NCBI GenBank assembly: GCA_004764695.1
Contig: SMSO01000004.1
Span: forward strand, 709,501 to 773,500
Length of the DNA stretch: 64,000 bases
From: Schizochytrium sp. TIO01
Taxonomy: Eukaryota; Sar; Bigyra; Thraustochytrida; Thraustochytriidae
Direction: 5' to 3'
The notes beneath the pieces are model-generated. The model did no database searches. It worked only from the letters and a program-made list of their open reading frames with translations, and had not been told where the DNA came from. The position numbers and the translations under genes are program-made. Of the stretch, positions 43,783 to 54,792 are shown piece after piece; the stretch's first letter is position 1, and each line of letters begins with the position of its first letter.

Positions 43783-46313
43783 ATGGCTGAGAAATCCGTC
43801 TCGTTCGCCGCCGACGTCAAGGACGTCGACGAGAGCGACGTTCAGATCAACGCCGTCGAGGAGAAGGATGCTCACGGCCGTGTTCGCCAGACGCACCTTG
43901 CCTTTCAGGATGTAGAGAACCTCGATCCTGCCAAGCTGACACCGCTTACCCCGGAGGTCATCAGTCGCCAGGCCACCATCAACATCGGTACCATCGGCCA
44001 CGTGGCTCACGGAAAGTCCACTGTTGTCAAGTCGCTCTCTGGCGTCAAGACTGTCCGCTTCAAGAACGAGCTTGAGCGTAACATTACCATCAAGCTCGGA
44101 TATGCCAATGCCAAGATTTACGAGTGTGTCTCTCCGGACTGCCCCAAACCCGGTTCCTTCACTTCCCGCGGCTCCAACACCGCTGACGTCTTCGAGGATG
44201 AGAAGGGAACCTGGGAGCTCCGTCGCCACGTCTCCTTTGTTGACTGCCCCGGCCACGATATTCTCATGGCTACCATGCTCAACGGTGCTGCTGTAATGGA
44301 TGCAGCACTCCTGTTGATTGCAGGTAACGAGAGCTGCCCTCAGCCGCAGACTTCGGAGCACCTTGCTGCCGTGGAGATCATGAAGCTCCAGAACATTATC
44401 ATCCTTCAGAACAAGATCGATCTTGTTAAGGAGGACGCTGCCATCCAGCAGCACGAGCAGATTCGCCAGTACGTTTTTTAGGTTTCTAGAGTTTTGATTA
44501 TTGCTTATGGGGGTGATTTGGTGCGCAATGTGAAAATTGTTGCAAGAAAGAATGTATTTGAAGAGAGAGAGAGAGAGGGGGGAAATAAATACACGCAAGG
44601 TATCAAGAGATTTATTTCTTGTTATGATGGTGTGTTGGCCGGATAAACCAAGAATTGCAGTTGAGTATCGCCTGTGCAGTTCTAATAATCCTGCCTATAT
44701 TCCTGTTGGCAGACTTATCCAAGGACTCGTCGAAAGTTTTCCACTGGACGAGACCATTTCACCCTGCCGAGACTCCCTACTACGTCTTCAATAATAGAAA
44801 TAGAAGAGGAGAACATGGAGACTTTGCATGAACCTGGCTGTCCGTTCAGCCCTCGAATGAAGGTTGAATCTGTTTAATTTCCAGCTATGGTTCTTGTATT
44901 ATGTGTTATTGGAATTATCTTTGAAAAGGAGGAATGAGTTGAATGAATCTATATGTACAGCGTGCTTTGAAGAATGGCACCTGTTTGGCCGGATAAACCA
45001 AGAATTGCAGTTGAGTACCGCCTGTGCAGTTCTAATAATCCTGCCTATATTCCTGTTGGCAGACTTATCCAAGGACTCGTCGAAAGTTTTCCACTGGACG
45101 AGACCATTTCACCCTGCCGAGACTCCCCACTCCTGTTCTAGGTGAAAAAAGAACACCAGAACGCCTGGAGAGAGTTTAGTCTCCCTTTTTGTAACCACCA
45201 CGCAATTTGTTGAATGAGGTTGGATACTAGTACTTCATTAGATACTACTAGGGGCATCACAAGCGTGTGGATGGTGGAGAGTGTTCGCATATGATACACA
45301 TATTATACTATATTATAGGTATTATATGCAATACGGAAAGAGGGAAACATATGAAGAGGATATAAGGGGATGGATATTTTTTATATAGATGTACATATAG
45401 GATCAGAAGAGAATAAATAAGGGCGAGGAAGGGTGTGGTGATTGAAGGTAAAGAACACGGTTTTAAGAGAATATGGGAACTGACGATATTTTGATTATTA
45501 TTTTGTGTAAACAATGACAAATTGATGAATGACAGGTTTGTTGCTGGTACTGTAGCAGATAAGTCGCCCATCATCCCTATTTCGGCCGTTCTCAAGTACA
45601 ACATCGATGTCGTTTGTGAGTACATGTGCAAGCACATCCCTGTGCCACCCCGTGACTTTACTTCGAGCCCACACATGATTGTGATTCGTTCTTTCGATGT
45701 GAACAAGCCTGGTCAAGATATCGATAGCCTTAAGGGTGGTGTCGCTGGTGGCTCCATTCTCTATGGTATCCTCAAGGTTGGTGACGACATTGAGGTGCGC
45801 CCTGGTATTAGTAACAAGCGTGCCGACGGTACCGTTAAGTGCCTTCCTATCCGCAGCAAGGTTGTTTCGTTGTACGCAGAGGAGAACGATCTCAACTACG
45901 CCGTGCCCGGTGGTCTTATTGGTGTTGGTACTAAGATTGACCCCACCCTTACCCGTGCCGATCGTCTTGTTGGTCACGTGCTCGGACACCCCGGCAGCCT
46001 CCCTGAGGTTTACACTGAGGTCGAGATTAACTTTTACCTGTTGCGCAGATTGTTGGGTGTCAAGACCTCAGATGGTGGCAAGGGTGCCAAGGTGTCCAAG
46101 CTTCAGAAGAACGAGGTTCTTCTTGTGAACATTGGCTCTACCAGCACTGGCTGTACCGTTGTTGCTATGCGTGGTGACTTGGCCAAGATTCAGCTCATGG
46201 ACCCCGTTTGTACCAAAGAGGGCGAAAAGGTGGCCCTCTCGCGCCGTGTCGAAAAGCACTGGCGTCTTGTCGGTTGGGGTACCATCCGCCGTGGCTCCAA
46301 GACCGTAGAGTAA
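43783..46313 (+). CDS. EIF2S3: Translation initiation factor eIF2 gamma, one intron
   Basis: The gamma subunit is the GTPase core of eIF2, which carries Met-tRNAi to the 40S subunit. Exons 43783-44468 and 45536-46313 join across a 1067-nt intron (donor GTACGT, acceptor GACAG) that splits a Gln codon. The join gives EQIRQ then [16 protein letters not shown], as in all eIF2 gammas. The 487-residue product has G1 GHVAHGKST at 72-80, the Zn-knuckle stretch with CVSPDC, G3 VDCPGHD and G4 QNKIDL, then domains 2 and 3 ([25 protein letters not shown]). Codon use is strongly C/G-ending in exon 1, as expected of a highly expressed gene. The N-terminal 55 residues form an acidic extension. The antisense frame of 278 codons is a by-product of this codon bias. 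Confidence 0.97.
44635..44777 (+). repeat. 143-bp direct repeat, copy 1
   Basis: Starts TTGGCCGGATAAACC and ends GAGACTCCC. It differs from copy 2 at a single position (TAT against TAC). All three plus frames are largely open but none is recognised. Confidence 0.95.
44985..45127 (+). repeat. 143-bp direct repeat, copy 2
   Basis: 142 of 143 positions match copy 1, 350 nt upstream. The flanking DNA on both sides is unrelated between copies. The sharp borders suggest a recent duplication or two insertions of the same unit. Confidence 0.95.
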
Positions 46314-47316
46314 AACGATTATCCTTGAATGAAAACGAGCAGCACCATTTTATAAATTCTCTGCATATCTCAATCGATATTAACCCCTTCTTGCAAAAAC
46401 ACATGGAATCAACCCTTCTTCTTGCCCAAAATGATTTTTTTTCTTTTTTGCTTTGATGCTGGCCTTCTAACCCACACTGTATCCATCCAAAGTTGATGTC
46501 CCTTGTAGGCTCCACCTTCTCATCTCATTCAATGGGAGCAACATCAAGACACAGCTAGAACTATCCAAGGGTTTGCAAATGGCTGTTCGGACGTTTACTT
46601 GCCTTCCTTGCTGGCTGTCCCGGAAGTGTTAATCAGGAGCTTTAAACTCTCACTTTGCAAAGGCGACTATTCTCGACTCAATCGTTGTAAATCGAGACAA
46701 TCTGATCCTAGCTACGAGGACTTCGAACGCCATGATTTCCGCTGCTTGAATAAAATCTAGATCATGAAGTTGAGATATGGTATACAAGTATTCTATTTTT
46801 ATCTAATGAAAGCAAATCTGGATTAAACACGCAATTTATTATACCATAGGAGTTTATGTGATCTGTTGCTTAGTTGGTTGAAATGTTCACGGAAATGTGA
46901 TATACATAGTTTGACATCGATCGATTTCTAAGTTGAAAAGGATTGGAAAATAAGTATTGAGTAAAAGGGTGCAATGTTGCAGTTGCTTGTACAGTAGCAA
47001 AAGTAGCGAGTCACTTTAACAGAACCTGGGGCTGCACCATAAAGTAACAACTCTGTTCGCTTAAAAGTGAAAGTTCTCTACACCAAAGGCGTGAAACATA
47101 GGTATAATAAAGAGAAACGGCAAAAAGAAGCCGAGGGAGGAAATAGAGCTAGAAAACATGGATAAGACTAGGCAGGTAACATCACTTTGAGGCAAAGCAG
47201 TGTAATTCTCCTGCCCTGCTACAATAATCAGAAGTGGAGACCGAGGAAGAATAGGAAACTGGCAATGCCAAGTTGGCATGAAGGAAGGCTGTCAATAGTA
47301 TGTGTAAGAAAAAGGT
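46314..47316. other. Convergent 3' spacer
   Basis: 1 kb of A+T-rich DNA between eIF2 gamma and the minus-strand coiled-coil gene. No gene supported. Confidence 0.45.
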
Positions 47317-48045
47317 CTAATTTGAAAGACTTTCAGAGTCAGATTCAGTCTCAAACGCATTGTAGAGATCACTTTGTTTTGACCCAGGCTCAAAAAACTC
47401 ATCCGTTCGCACACTAGCATTGCTGCTTGATGTTTGATATCGACTCGAGTCATACGAAGCACATGATTTCATCATAAGAAGCGATGCTTGCGAATCGACA
47501 GACGCTAACGATGCATGACTTCGTGCATCAGATGACGTTGGGTTATTGCTTGTGGAAGAGTTTCCAGCACCGCTCGGTGAGTTTTCGCGCCCACTATTTG
47601 GAGGTGTTAGGTTGGTCTTGGCCGAGCGGAGTTCTGAGACAAGGCTTTCAAGCGCACCTGTGTTAGCACAGAGCAAAGAAACAATGCTTTGCAACGAGTC
47701 TCTCTCCTTTTCTGTTTCATTGAGTTTTGTCTGTAATGTGCGAATTTTGCTTTGCAAATTTGCCCGCAATAACCTTTCCTCTTCTAGTTTAGATCGAAGT
47801 TTGTCTCGCACTCTACGCTCTTCTTCAAGCTTACGGTGCACACTGCGACGTTCATCGTGTTCCTTGCGTACTGCTGACTGCAAGACATTGACGCGATCTT
47901 GGGCTTCGCGAAGCATTTTTGCTCGTGTTGGATCTCCTCCATCAACCCCAACAAACGGTTGAGTCTTCTCGCTGCGTTTCATGAACATCTGTAAAGTCAG
48001 CCCAATGCAAAATGCAATATTAACGAGTACAGCAATGAAGTACAT
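47317..48045 (-). CDS. Membrane-anchored coiled-coil protein, unknown
   Basis: 242 residues from the ATG at 48045. The N-terminus is a single signal-anchor helix (MYFIAVLVNIAFCIGLTL, then basic MKRSEK). Residues of about 45-130 form a charged coiled coil with repeated RKLEEERRVRDKL and SKLEEERLLRANL heptads. The C-terminal 100 residues are Ser/Asn-rich and end in an acidic ETESDSESLSN. No known domain is recognised. Topology suggests a tail exposed to the lumen or cytosol and dimerisation through the coil. The frame continues upstream to a TTG at 48075 after a stop, and that extension is also hydrophobic, so an upstream exon cannot be excluded. Confidence 0.7.
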   Translation of the reverse strand: MYFIAVLVNIAFCIGLTLQMFMKRSEKTQPFVGVDGGDPTRAKMLREAQDRVNVLQSAVRKEHDERRSVHRKLEEERRVRDKLRSKLEEERLLRANLQSKIRTLQTKLNETEKERDSLQSIVSLLCANTGALESLVSELRSAKTNLTPPNSGRENSPSGAGNSSTSNNPTSSDARSHASLASVDSQASLLMMKSCASYDSSRYQTSSSNASVRTDEFFEPGSKQSDLYNAFETESDSESLSN

Positions 48046-49007
48046 GATGAAGATCAATGGTTTTGCCTTAGCCAAGCACGAAAATCAGAATTGTTGCTAG
48101 ATCTCTTGGTCTCGACCCCAGGATTTTCACCAATGGTCCTTCGGGGTGTGGAATTTCGGCGCGGGGACACCCCTCCGCACAACAGATCCTTTCCTGTTGG
48201 AATTGCTGAACCGTTGAATTTTGCCTCTAAACAACGAAAACGTTTTGCCTTTTCCTTAACCTAGCCTGAGGCGGTTCACGCGTACTTGATACTTTCCACC
48301 TTTACAAATTCTTCTTCTTCGTTCACCTCGCCAAAACGAAGGTGTATTCGAAATCCGAACCAGGGAAGGAACCGGGGGTTCCGATTCCGTAGTCAGTCTC
48401 AGAAACCTGGAAAGGTTGACGTGTTGCCGTGTACGGTGAGTTGATATTGATAGTCAACCCAAGCACGGACAGCGCGCGATTAGGTCTCTCTAGCGATGTT
48501 GAGTAGTCAAATCAATCGTTAACTAAGTTCCACACTGCGCAAGACTCCAAAATATGGTTGCTCCAGGCCTCGTGGTCTCGTCTGTTGACACAAGCAAGCA
48601 ATGCAGCAGGACTCGGCCCGGCGTAGGGCTGCTTTGCCGGCCAGGCCGAGCGAGCAATAGTTCGACGAGGGTCAGGAGATCGACTAATCGATTCTCGAGC
48701 GATTGGTTTTTATAGGAGTAATTTGTTTATTGGTTTTTCTAGTTCATTTATCACTGATTTTTTCTTCGCAAAACATTTATTCGTTCCGGGTCAAGTTCTA
48801 TGATGACGAGGCGTGCTTAATCGGCCTCCTTAATTTCATGCCTTCGCGAGAAAGCATCACCAAGATCTCTTCAGCTCCCTGAGTTTCTTTTGTAGCGCAG
48901 AGTGGTTCTACGATGACGAGAGTTTATCAACTTTGCGAGAGCGTCATGAGCTCCGATGAGAGGCTGCTCGGAGCAGAAATAGAAATGGAAATGAAATATT
49001 AGGCGAG

Positions 49008-49046
<39 letters not shown>

Positions 49047-49998
49047 CTCTTTCAAGTTCTATTGCTTCTTACGGTTTATCACTAACAGCGTTCTTTCTTA
49101 GCCAGCTTAAAGAAAAAGTTCTTCTCTTCTCTTCTCTTCAAAACGAAAACCAAAACAAGTCCTTTCCAGACCTCGCTTTTGTTCGCGTGGACTCCAATTA
49201 TACCTTCGATGCTTCTTCACCTTAAATTGCAAAAGTTCTAAACAAGTCGCTGCTGCAGCTTCTCTCCCAATTTTGTTTGTATATTTATGGGAATGTGGAC
49301 CTCGAAGAGATGGAAAATCCTCTGCGTACAGAGGAAATGTACCCTTACAGAAAACAGGCATCACTTGGGGTGGACTTGCTCCAGCCGCACTCGAGCGGGT
49401 TAATGCCTTATCAATTCGCCATCGAGGCTAGAGAACTTCTCCAAGAGAAGCAAACCAGGCAGCGGGCAGGGACCGCAATCAGCGAGCGAGACCCATGATC
49501 TGACGTGACGAGAGGCGGAGGTATCTTCCTGCGTGATGATCGTTGGTTCAAGGTTATGGGCACCGCATATTTACATTATATATAACTCATTCGGCACACA
49601 CGTTCTTAGGAATAGGTACTTCGCGATAGGACTATCTGCTTCATATGGTTATGCTAGGCTCCACCTGGCGAAAGCACTAAGGAAAGCTAAATGAACTTGC
49701 AGATGTTGACTGCCTCGCTGACTGATTGTATGATGCGCAGATGGAAAAGGACTCTGAGAAACTCCGTTGCTTAGCTGGATTAAATTAAGGCGATGCATGG
49801 TGGTTGCTATGTCATAAAAAAAAAGAGTTGTCTGAACGCATATTAGCAAAATAAGTGCGGGTTGGGGAAGGGCAATATCAGATAAAATTATATGAAAATA
49901 GGTTTACAGTGGTTGTATTTATGGAGTCATCGGAGGACGAGGCTACACAGCTCGCCATCTTCAAAAGTATATAAAAAACAACTCGAAATCTGGACAAA
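48046..49998. other. Gene-free spacer with (GAAA)n
   Basis: 2 kb with a GAAA microsatellite at about 49007-49045. One plus-strand frame from ATG 49310 (62 codons, MENPLRTEEMYPYRKQ start) reads fairly like protein but is not recognised and has no support beyond that. Confidence 0.4.
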
Positions 49999-51735
49999 CT
50001 AGATGTTCCCTTCTTGCGGGACCTCGGTTTTGGTGTCATTTCCATGAGACTCTGCATCTTCCTTTGCATTCAATCGTCTTTCCAGCCATTTATAATAAGG
50101 ATTCTGAAAATCAACCCCACCAATGGTATCTTCGTACAACGCGCACACACGTTGGCGGATAGCAGTAAGGTTTGAAGGATCATAAATTTCCGAAATACAT
50201 GCCTTTAAAGGCTCCTTAGTGAAATCTTCAAAAGGCTTCTCACATTTGAGAGTGCGCGGCAAGCGGATTCGTAGCATGAGCACTTTATCAAAGGCAATCA
50301 TTTGCTCTTGAGGGACTCCAGGAACAGAATCGCCAAACATACTCCGGTGCTTAGCAGGCAACTTCAACGTACACCGAAGCATGCAGTACGCCAGCCTCTC
50401 CTCCGGGTTCGATCCATCAGGAAGCTCCTCAGAAAAAGTTTCACCTCTTCCGCTTACAATATGGCAAACAAGAATGTTTTGGTGTTCGATCTCAATCTTG
50501 TCAAAATTCTCCTCAAAATCAGCATATGTGCCTGGGTAATAGCTCAACGGAGTGAGCGAAGGATCTGCACAATAGGGGTTGGGATTCTTTAGTGCACCCT
50601 TCCTGAATTCCTCCATTATTTCCTGCTTAACAGATGGAACGCATAAGTCTGGGTGCACATCTCCATAATTCAATATCTTTGTGACAGCTTGAACTGTTAC
50701 TTTGACAAGCTCGTCAATAATGCCGTCAATTGGCAAGCAAAGTTGCACCATGAGGCAATCATACGCTACACGAGTCAAAGGAAGGCGAACCGCAAGAACA
50801 TCATTCGTTTTTTGCATGATCTTTCCAGATGCCAAGAAGTAATCTTCCTCTGCTGACTGGACAGAGCGAAATGACTTTTGTCTATGTTGACCGTAGTCGT
50901 AAGGACTAAGAGGAACCAGGCGAAGAAATTGTGGGCTTTTCACAACTGAAGACAGATTTCGACCCAGGAGTACTGGAATTTCTGGTTCGTGGCCTGGGAT
51001 ACGAATATGGTACGAGGGGGCGACAGCGTACAGAAGTAATTTCATCCGAAATGTTTGCTCCTCTGCAAGCTGCATTGTATCAAAGAAATAATCGTGCATC
51101 ATAATCCACGTTGAAAATATATCACACCAATCTTGTCGTGCCGCAAGCTTCGCGTCATGTTGTGGGATCGCTTCAATAGTTTTGTCCAGATAAAGCATAT
51201 CGCGGACGAATTCTTTATTTTTGTCCGCATGCAAGACCTCCAAGCCATTCAAGGCTTTGACAACCTTGAAAAAGTTGAAAGTTTGGTTTCTCTGAAATGA
51301 AAATACGCGCATAGACTCCCGCACGAGGTCCCCTTGAGATTTGCGAAGTTGGAAACATAGCTTTCGCAGACCAGGGTCTGTGGACAAGGGCTCTGGAATC
51401 AGGTAAAGACCATCGAATCGTTCGTCTGTTGGCGAATACAACTCGGCCCTGTCGCGACTCCTAATATTAGGGTGTTGCTGCATGATAGAGTTGTATAAGT
51501 TCCTCAATGAGTGTTTTTCACGAACGTCAAATGAACCTGGCATTACACTCGAAATCTCCGCAGGACTGCCACGTTTCTCACTGCTTGGGGCTGAAGCAAA
51601 TCCTCGCCAGGCCATTCTCCATGTTGGCACGGGCTGTTCCAGTCTGTGAATACCATCCAAGACGACCCGAGTTCCAGGTCGAGGACGCAGGAATTTAGTT
51701 GCTGCTCTTCCCAGTGCCAAAAGTCTCAGCGACAT
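49999..51735 (-). CDS. Unrecognised protein with mitochondrial-type N-terminus
   Basis: 578 residues in one exon, starting at the ATG at 51735. The first 45 residues are Arg/Leu/Ala-rich without acids until D27 (MSLRLLALGRAATKFLRPRP), typical of a mitochondrial presequence. A mixed helical globular protein of about 500 residues follows, with conserved-looking aromatic segments (WCDIFSTWIMMHDYFFDTM, RLPLTRVAYDCLMVQLCLPI). It ends in NPYYKWLERRLNAKED and a short polar tail. I recognise no domain or catalytic motif. Composition and intact length show a real gene. A role inside mitochondria is inference from the presequence only. Confidence 0.85.
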   Translation of the reverse strand: MSLRLLALGRAATKFLRPRPGTRVVLDGIHRLEQPVPTWRMAWRGFASAPSSEKRGSPAEISSVMPGSFDVREKHSLRNLYNSIMQQHPNIRSRDRAELYSPTDERFDGLYLIPEPLSTDPGLRKLCFQLRKSQGDLVRESMRVFSFQRNQTFNFFKVVKALNGLEVLHADKNKEFVRDMLYLDKTIEAIPQHDAKLAARQDWCDIFSTWIMMHDYFFDTMQLAEEQTFRMKLLLYAVAPSYHIRIPGHEPEIPVLLGRNLSSVVKSPQFLRLVPLSPYDYGQHRQKSFRSVQSAEEDYFLASGKIMQKTNDVLAVRLPLTRVAYDCLMVQLCLPIDGIIDELVKVTVQAVTKILNYGDVHPDLCVPSVKQEIMEEFRKGALKNPNPYCADPSLTPLSYYPGTYADFEENFDKIEIEHQNILVCHIVSGRGETFSEELPDGSNPEERLAYCMLRCTLKLPAKHRSMFGDSVPGVPQEQMIAFDKVLMLRIRLPRTLKCEKPFEDFTKEPLKACISEIYDPSNLTAIRQRVCALYEDTIGGVDFQNPYYKWLERRLNAKEDAESHGNDTKTEVPQEGNI

Positions 51736-52037
51736 CTTGGCGAGCGTCGAAAATTGGCTTTGAGGCCCTTCTACAAGTCATACATACATTCATTCCAGTC
51801 GTGGTGATCCACGGAAAATAAAGCCTCTCAGTTCTAGTATCAACTTATCGCAAAATAGAACGTTAATTAATTAGTAAGAACGGAAAATACCTAAGAAATG
51901 GTATACAAGTTTCCTGTGTGCAACCGCTCAAAAACAGTTCTGAGTTGACCTTTCTCATAGTCAATGCACAGAGCTTGAACGGGAAACGTGACAAAGCGCA
52001 GAGTCCCACCCCTCTTGGGTGCCGAGAACTGTTCGTG
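51736..52037. other. Divergent promoter spacer
   Basis: About 300 nt shared as upstream region by the minus-strand mitochondrial-type gene and the plus-strand Nnf1-like gene. No element recognised. Confidence 0.4.
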
Positions 52038-52977
52038 ATGGACGTCGAAGAAGCTGAGTCTGCTCGTTTTGAGCGTCTCAAAGAGGTAAGTGCGGTGTAC
52101 TCGAATCGCAAGGATGGCGATGATCTGAGCTTATGGGTTTCATTCTGTCGGGAGAAAGTGTTGCGAACTTTGGAGTAGAAGAAGAAGCGAGCGGACTCCA
52201 AGCATATTGGTTTTGAGGTATAATGTATTGTTAGAGACTAACCTGTTTTGTTATGCAATGCTTATTCTGTGGGTCTTTCTTTGATTGATGTGCTCAGGTA
52301 TACCACAAAGTTATCTCAGCAATTTTGCTCAAAGGCGTGACTGAGGAAGATGCCAAAGAGAGCTTTGAAGAGGTCTTGACAAAGTCAAAACGTTTCAAGG
52401 AGCACCATCTCACGCTCGTGTTCCAAAGGCTATTTATGGAGCAGGTTCCGCGGAACCTCAGAGTACGTTTAAAATTTGCGATTACACTGAGATAGGTATG
52501 TGTATATTTGTTCATGTGAAGGACTAACTGACCCTCTTGTGCTGCTCAACCGCTTTATCAATACTATAATGATGTAATCTGGAGCCTTGGGTTAAATGCC
52601 GATCCTTCTTGATTGTTTACTTCTCGACTGTGCAGCTCGAGTTTCAGGATGTGTGTGACGAGTTTAAGATTGCCACCTCACTTCAACGTTTGGATCAACT
52701 GTCAGAGCGCAAGCGCATGCGGGATGCACTTGCTGCAACCAAGCACGTGGATCAGGCCAGTAATGGAGCTGATGGAAAGCGTCCTGATATGCTTGTGACT
52801 GAAGCAATTTGTGCAAAGAAACGAGCCCGCTTACAGGAACTTCGCGAAAGGCTCGAGGCTGAGAGCCAGGCACTCAGCAAACTTTCAAACGAACTTGAAG
52901 CAACTCAAAATGAAGAAACTCAGTTGCGTGAGAAACTTGATAACCTCCTTGTACCCTTCCAGCTTCAAGAAGCCTGA
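52038..52977 (+). CDS. NNF1: Nnf1/PMF1-like kinetochore subunit, three exons
   Basis: Exons 52038-52085, 52298-52462 and 52636-52977 join in phase 0 (donors GTAAGT and GTACGT; acceptors CTCAG and TGCAG) to a 184-residue protein. It begins MDVEEAESARFERLKE, continues VYHKVISAILLKGVTEEDA and FQRLFMEQVPRNLR, and runs into LEFQDVCDEFKIATSLQRLD. A long C-terminal coiled coil follows. The pattern (RF..L..V...+L...+....F..C+......L.......L...+..EF..+..E......L..LD.L) and size match Nnf1/PMF1 of the MIND complex, which links the inner kinetochore to microtubule-binding Ndc80. These proteins diverge fast, so the call rests on layout and needs profile confirmation. Exon 1 could instead read on through the first intron in frame, but that path reaches a stop at 52178. 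Confidence 0.6.
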
Positions 52978-53757
52978 GATCTTCCTCAACAATTTACAAA
53001 AGGAGAAGATGCTCCTCCATCTGTGCTCGCTATTCAATAATGCCATTGCAAGTTGGGTAGTCTTCATGTATAAGCTACACTGTTAATTTGCAGAGGTAAT
53101 TAAACTAGAGGTCGCCATTTCTGCTAATCATTCCAGATCTCACATAACTTTAAAATGATAGATTTCCACTGAAAACTCTAACTCCAATTCTGCTGCTCCT
53201 TATCCTTTCTTCTTATTCAATGACGTATACTTAATACAGTGGTACCATACAAAGGGAGATTCTAATATTTTGCTTTTAGGGATGCTTCAAGCGAAACAAG
53301 GGGTGCTGACAAACAAGAAGTTCTTACGATGCTTTGCACTGTCGCAGTGCCCTTTTGGCTTTTGTCGCTTAAGCTTAAATTCTTTAAAATTTCCACTCCC
53401 ATCATCCCCAAGAATAGCTGAACAACAAACTATCGTGGCTGTACACGTACACATGTAGAATTCCGAACGACATTTCGTATCTGGCAGCAGAATCAAATAT
53501 ATCACTCTTTTGGTCTATTTTGTTCTTCATTTAAAAACAAACAAAACAAACCAAAAACAATAGTATGAATATTAAGCCTTGTACCATACAATCAGATATT
53601 CACTTCTTTCATAATAGAGTAAATCTTTATAACTCACTTACTAGATGAGCTGGCGTGTATAGTCTCGATAATGTAGTGCTTTTATGAAAGAACATGTATT
53701 ATACGATGAGCAAATCCGATTTTCGGGCACTTGAATCCTTCTTGGACGTAGGTACTA
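52978..53757. other. Gene-free spacer
   Basis: A+T-rich 3' flank of the Nnf1-like gene and upstream region of NECAP. Nothing recognised. Confidence 0.45.
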
Positions 53758-54792
53758 ATGGCGCAGGCATCTGGAACTCCACCTGCGGGTAGCGGCGGGT
53801 CCCCTTCAGTGGGATCTGCTGTGTCTTCAGAGATGGATGACGCTCCTGTGCTGCATCTGTTGACGATCAAGGAAGTCTTCGTGTTCAAGATTCCACCTTT
53901 ACAGGGCTCTCGAGGCCATCATGCCGCAGACTGGAATCTTGACAATCCAGCCCTTACAGGGCAGCTTCGTGTGGTGAGCAAGGGCGACAAAGTCTATTTG
54001 CAAATTCTTCAGATCCCTGAGAACTCCTCGGGGCTGCCGCAACTCTTTGCAAGTTGTCCTATAAAGTTGGACTCAGACTTGTCGAAACCCTCTTCAAAAC
54101 TCGACTACTTCGTGCAAAGTGTTGTTGACAGCTCACGATATTTTGTGGTTCGCCTTGAAGACGAGGTCTCCAAACGTCACGCCTACATTGGCATTGGCTT
54201 TCAAGAACGCCAAAGCGCGTTCGACCTCAGAGCAGCATTGGATGACGAGGTTCGCCGCATTTCGCGTGGAGAAAACTTCGTAGATGACGATGAAAGCGAG
54301 CTTCCACCTATTGATGCGCCTCCTGCCGTCGACCGTTCTCTAAAAGACGGTGAGACTATCAAGGTCAAGATTAACATTGGAGGTCAAAGCAAGCTTCGCA
54401 AAAAGTCGACATCTTCGTCATCGTCATCGTCTGCGAGCTCGAGTGGCGGCGGACTCATGCTCAAACCACCGAAGGCATCCTCACGTCTACGTTCTCCTCC
54501 TGGGACTTCATCATCGAGCGGAATTTCATCACCGCCTGCTGCTTCGCCTGCCTCTTCAGCTACCTCCTCTTCGTCAGCCTTGAATGACTCCCTTGCAAGT
54601 CTCTCACTAGACCCCATGCCTATCGCGACTCCATCGCCGTCACTGCCATCGTTCCCAGCACCAAGCTCACAGCCTCCAGCTCCTTTGCACCCAGCATCAG
54701 TACCTTCTGCCCCTGCAGCCCCGCCAACTTCAAGTGCTACTTCAAAAAAGGCAGACCCATTTGATGAACTTGACTTTGGCGATTTCCAATAA
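53758..54792 (+). CDS. NECAP: NECAP endocytosis adaptor
   Basis: NECAPs bind AP-2 and control clathrin-coat assembly. The 344-residue single-exon protein has the NECAP PH-like domain at about 33-180 with its hallmark segments: VFVFKIPPL, HHAADWNLDNPALTGQLRV, DSSRYFVVRLED and AYIGIGFQERQSAFDLRAAL. The rest is Ser/Pro/Ala-rich linker with KVKINIGG, a short motif kept at this place in other NECAPs. The end DPFDELDFGDFQ is an acidic Phe motif of the kind that binds adaptor ear domains. The start is the ATG at 53758. The C-terminal linker is longer than in animals, otherwise ordinary. Confidence 0.93.
   Translation: MAQASGTPPAGSGGSPSVGSAVSSEMDDAPVLHLLTIKEVFVFKIPPLQGSRGHHAADWNLDNPALTGQLRVVSKGDKVYLQILQIPENSSGLPQLFASCPIKLDSDLSKPSSKLDYFVQSVVDSSRYFVVRLEDEVSKRHAYIGIGFQERQSAFDLRAALDDEVRRISRGENFVDDDESELPPIDAPPAVDRSLKDGETIKVKINIGGQSKLRKKSTSSSSSSSASSSGGGLMLKPPKASSRLRSPPGTSSSSGISSPPAASPASSATSSSSALNDSLASLSLDPMPIATPSPSLPSFPAPSSQPPAPLHPASVPSAPAAPPTSSATSKKADPFDELDFGDFQ

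Larger units (their letters stand above)
44469..45535 (+). other. Large intron in eIF2 gamma
   Basis: 1067 nt, donor GTACGT and acceptor GACAG. It is much longer than the other placed introns (91-351 nt) and carries two nearly identical 143-nt direct repeats plus A/G- and A/T-rich filler, so it has probably grown by insertion or duplication. Confidence 0.92.

Noticed and set aside
43762-44598. 278-codon minus-strand frame over eIF2 gamma exon 1
   Set aside because: Antisense shadow produced by the strongly C/G-ending codons of the real gene; no ATG-supported family content.
45498-45989. Minus-strand 163-codon frame over eIF2 gamma exon 2
   Set aside because: Lies across the intron acceptor and a conserved exon in antisense; composition is that of a shadow frame.
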